The notes beneath the pieces were generated by a model, which saw only the letters and a list, made by a program, of their open reading frames with translations, was not told where the DNA came from and did not search any database. A stretch of DNA of 12,629 nucleotides from ASMP01 sp035282925 (lineage in GTDB: Archaea; Nanobdellota; Nanobdellia; Pacearchaeales; GW2011-AR1), in assembly GCA_035282925.1 (NCBI GenBank), contig DATEUW010000035.1, forward strand, positions 1 through 12,629, given 5' to 3'. Positions 11,497 through 12,629 of the stretch are shown here, one piece after another. Position numbers and translations under genes: made by a program. The first letter of the stretch is position 1, and each line of letters starts with the position of its first letter.

Positions 11497-12162
11497 TTAC
11501 TCCTTTTCCAGAATTTCTGCATGGATTTCCGCTTCTTTGCACAATTCCACAAATTCTTTTGCGTCTTCCTCGCTGCCAACAATGCTTCCCCAATGCATGG
11601 GAATTGCCAGAGTTGGTTTTATTATGCCGGCTGCTTCTGCAGCCTCTTCTGCGCTCATTGTGAATCTTCCTCCGACAGGCAACAAAGCCACAAACTCTTT
11701 TCCCTGCTGTTTATATCCTGTTAGCTTCTGCATTTCCGGGATTATGTCTGTGTCACCGGAATGATAAATTATCATATCTCCAATCTTCATCACATATCCA
11801 ACCCAGCCTTCTGACTGAGGATGGAAATGCTTGTCAATGTTATAAGATGGGAGAGTTGATATCTTTAAATCCCCGAACTCAAATTCCTGGCCAGGCTCCA
11901 CCAGTTCTATTTTCAGGGGAATTTTGAATTTAGCTATAGTGCTCTGGCAGTCAGCCGGTGCAATTATCCTTGTTCCTTCCTGGATTATCTTGTCCAAATC
12001 AGCGAAACTGCAATGGTCGTAATGGCTGTGTGTAATAAGAATTATGTCAGCCTTTTCCAAGCCGTCTTTTATGTTATAGGGATCAATATAAATTGTCTTG
12101 GAATTTTTTATCAAAAATCCAGAATGTCCGAGCCATTTCAATTCTGTGCCATTTATTTTCAT
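11497..12162 (-). CDS. MBL-fold metal-dependent hydrolase (UPF0173/UlaG-like)
   Basis: A metallo-beta-lactamase-fold protein of 221 residues, related to the UPF0173 and UlaG-like hydrolases. It has the early LGHSGFLI motif (11-18), the metal-binding HSHYDH (45-50), a central YHSGDTD with the bridging Asp, and the late MHWG supplying a final His ligand. Two predicted metal ions would be bound. The substrate is unknown; relatives act on phosphodiesters, lactones or carboxylate esters. No signal peptide is present, so it is cytoplasmic. On the minus strand CTTAAAAA (12184-12191) is centred exactly 25.5 nt before the ATG at 12162, which supports the start and independent transcription despite the same-strand phosphoesterase gene 44 bp upstream. 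Confidence 0.9.
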   Translation of the reverse strand: MKINGTELKWLGHSGFLIKNSKTIYIDPYNIKDGLEKADIILITHSHYDHCSFADLDKIIQEGTRIIAPADCQSTIAKFKIPLKIELVEPGQEFEFGDLKISTLPSYNIDKHFHPQSEGWVGYVMKIGDMIIYHSGDTDIIPEMQKLTGYKQQGKEFVALLPVGGRFTMSAEEAAEAAGIIKPTLAIPMHWGSIVGSEEDAKEFVELCKEAEIHAEILEKE

Positions 12163-12183
12163 AAAAAGAGAAAAAGCCGAAGG

Positions 12184-12191
12184 TTTTTAAG
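12184..12191 (-). promoter_or_regulatory. TATA box of the MBL hydrolase gene
   Basis: CTTAAAAA on the minus strand, centred at 12187.5, lies 25.5 nt upstream of the ATG at 12162. It sits in the 44-bp spacer after the phosphoesterase gene. Confidence 0.5.
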
Positions 12192-12206
12192 TGTTGTGCA
12201 GGGGTT

Positions 12207-12629
12207 TTATCTAATAAACTTTATTTTTTTAACCTTCCCTGCACCAAGCTCAATTATAGCTGCCTTGCCCTCATGGGCAGACCCAGGATTAATAAGCCAA
12301 CTTTTTCCCAGTTTTTGTTTTCCTCTTCCCTCGTGTATATGTCCGCCTATATGCAAGAGAGGATGATACTGATTAACTATTCTCCTTGCCATTTTAGAGC
12401 CATAATGTCTTTTGTATTTCTTTTTTTTATTAAATTTTTTCCCATAATACCATTTTAAAGCAGCTTTTTGATTTTTAGTAGAGATTTTATCTAATTTTGT
12501 TTTATAGGCAATATTGTGGGAAACAAAGATTACCCTTTTTTCTTTATTTTCTTTTTTGAATTTATTGAATATCTTGTCCAAAATCTTTTTATGTTTTCTG
12601 AATGCTTTGCTTTTAACTCTTCCAGGGAT
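12207..12629 (-). CDS. Calcineurin-like metallophosphoesterase, C-terminal part (5' truncated by window edge)
   Basis: The minus-strand frame is open from the right edge of the window to a TAA at 12207-12209 and encodes the last 140 residues. Two late metallophosphoesterase motifs are visible: VIFVSHN, with a metal-binding His, and GGHIHEG, the GHxH metal site. INPGSA and a closing AAIIEL strand follow, as in Icc-related phosphoesterases. The N-terminal DxH and GNH motifs would lie outside the window. An in-frame TTG at 12581 is not a real start, because the frame continues upstream with family-like sequence. Between the two motifs lies a basic, Lys-rich insert (KKFNKKKKYKRHYG) that looks lineage-specific. 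The substrate is unknown. Confidence 0.87.
   Translation of the reverse strand: MPGRVKSKAFRKHKKILDKIFNKFKKENKEKRVIFVSHNIAYKTKLDKISTKNQKAALKWYYGKKFNKKKKYKRHYGSKMARRIVNQYHPLLHIGGHIHEGRGKQKLGKSWLINPGSAHEGKAAIIELGAGKVKKIKFIR

Noticed and set aside
1..12629. CRISPR array, transposase, toxin-antitoxin or phage module
   Set aside because: No regularly spaced repeats, terminal inverted repeats, transposase motifs or phage structural genes were seen on either strand.

Overview
The window is archaeal chromosomal DNA. It carries a TATA-binding protein, an MCM helicase, an RPA32-like protein, the initiation factors aIF2-beta and aIF1A, a Dim2/Pno1-like KH protein, DUF424, DUF5679, an archaeal FtsZ and a tRNA-Asn with a bulge-helix-bulge intron. 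Compact AT-rich spacers, several small membrane or hypothetical genes and bacterial-type enzymes (Tag glycosylase, MnmA, DUF6624) among them suggest a small-genome lineage such as DPANN (Woesearchaeota/Pacearchaeota-like). That placement is inference and has not been tested by phylogeny.

Layout. 1-111 is the tail of an unidentified gene, convergent with tag (108-677, minus). TBP (784-1341) follows, then an orphan Cys/His-rich gene (1348-1716, minus). MCM (1861-3897) and the RPA32-like gene (4012-4650) form a replication block. A four-TM protein (4651-5187/5193, minus) and aIF2-beta (5238-5648) diverge from one shared TATA box. DUF5679 (5783-5974), DUF424 (6086-6382), an orphan (6383-6691, minus), aIF1A (6779-7096) and the KH protein (7103-7633) make up a translation and ribosome-assembly cluster, closed by tRNA-Asn (7668-7757). 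An AT-rich DUF6624-mnmA pair (7792-9326) comes next, then a nitroreductase with a 51-residue two-TM protein (9371-10090). A hairpin terminator at 10115-10131 separates these from the minus-strand block: ftsZ (10156-11232), a 264-bp spacer with inverted repeats, an MBL-fold hydrolase (11497-12162) and the C-terminal part of a metallophosphoesterase (12207-12629).

The clearest non-coding signal is promoter geometry. For TBP, aIF2-beta, aIF1A, DUF6624, the nitroreductase and the MBL hydrolase, the centre of a TATA element lies exactly 25.5 nt from the start ATG, which is what leaderless transcripts require. DUF5679 and ftsZ instead have strong GGAGG Shine-Dalgarno sites. The two modes therefore seem to coexist. 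The geometry also argues for a start correction in the four-TM gene.

No CRISPR array, insertion sequence, phage module or recognisable defence system was seen. The most system-like novelty is the translationally coupled DUF6624-mnmA pair directly behind the tRNA gene. Next are the four-cysteine membrane protein, the TBP promoter with three TATA boxes, and the palindrome at the predicted ftsZ transcription start.
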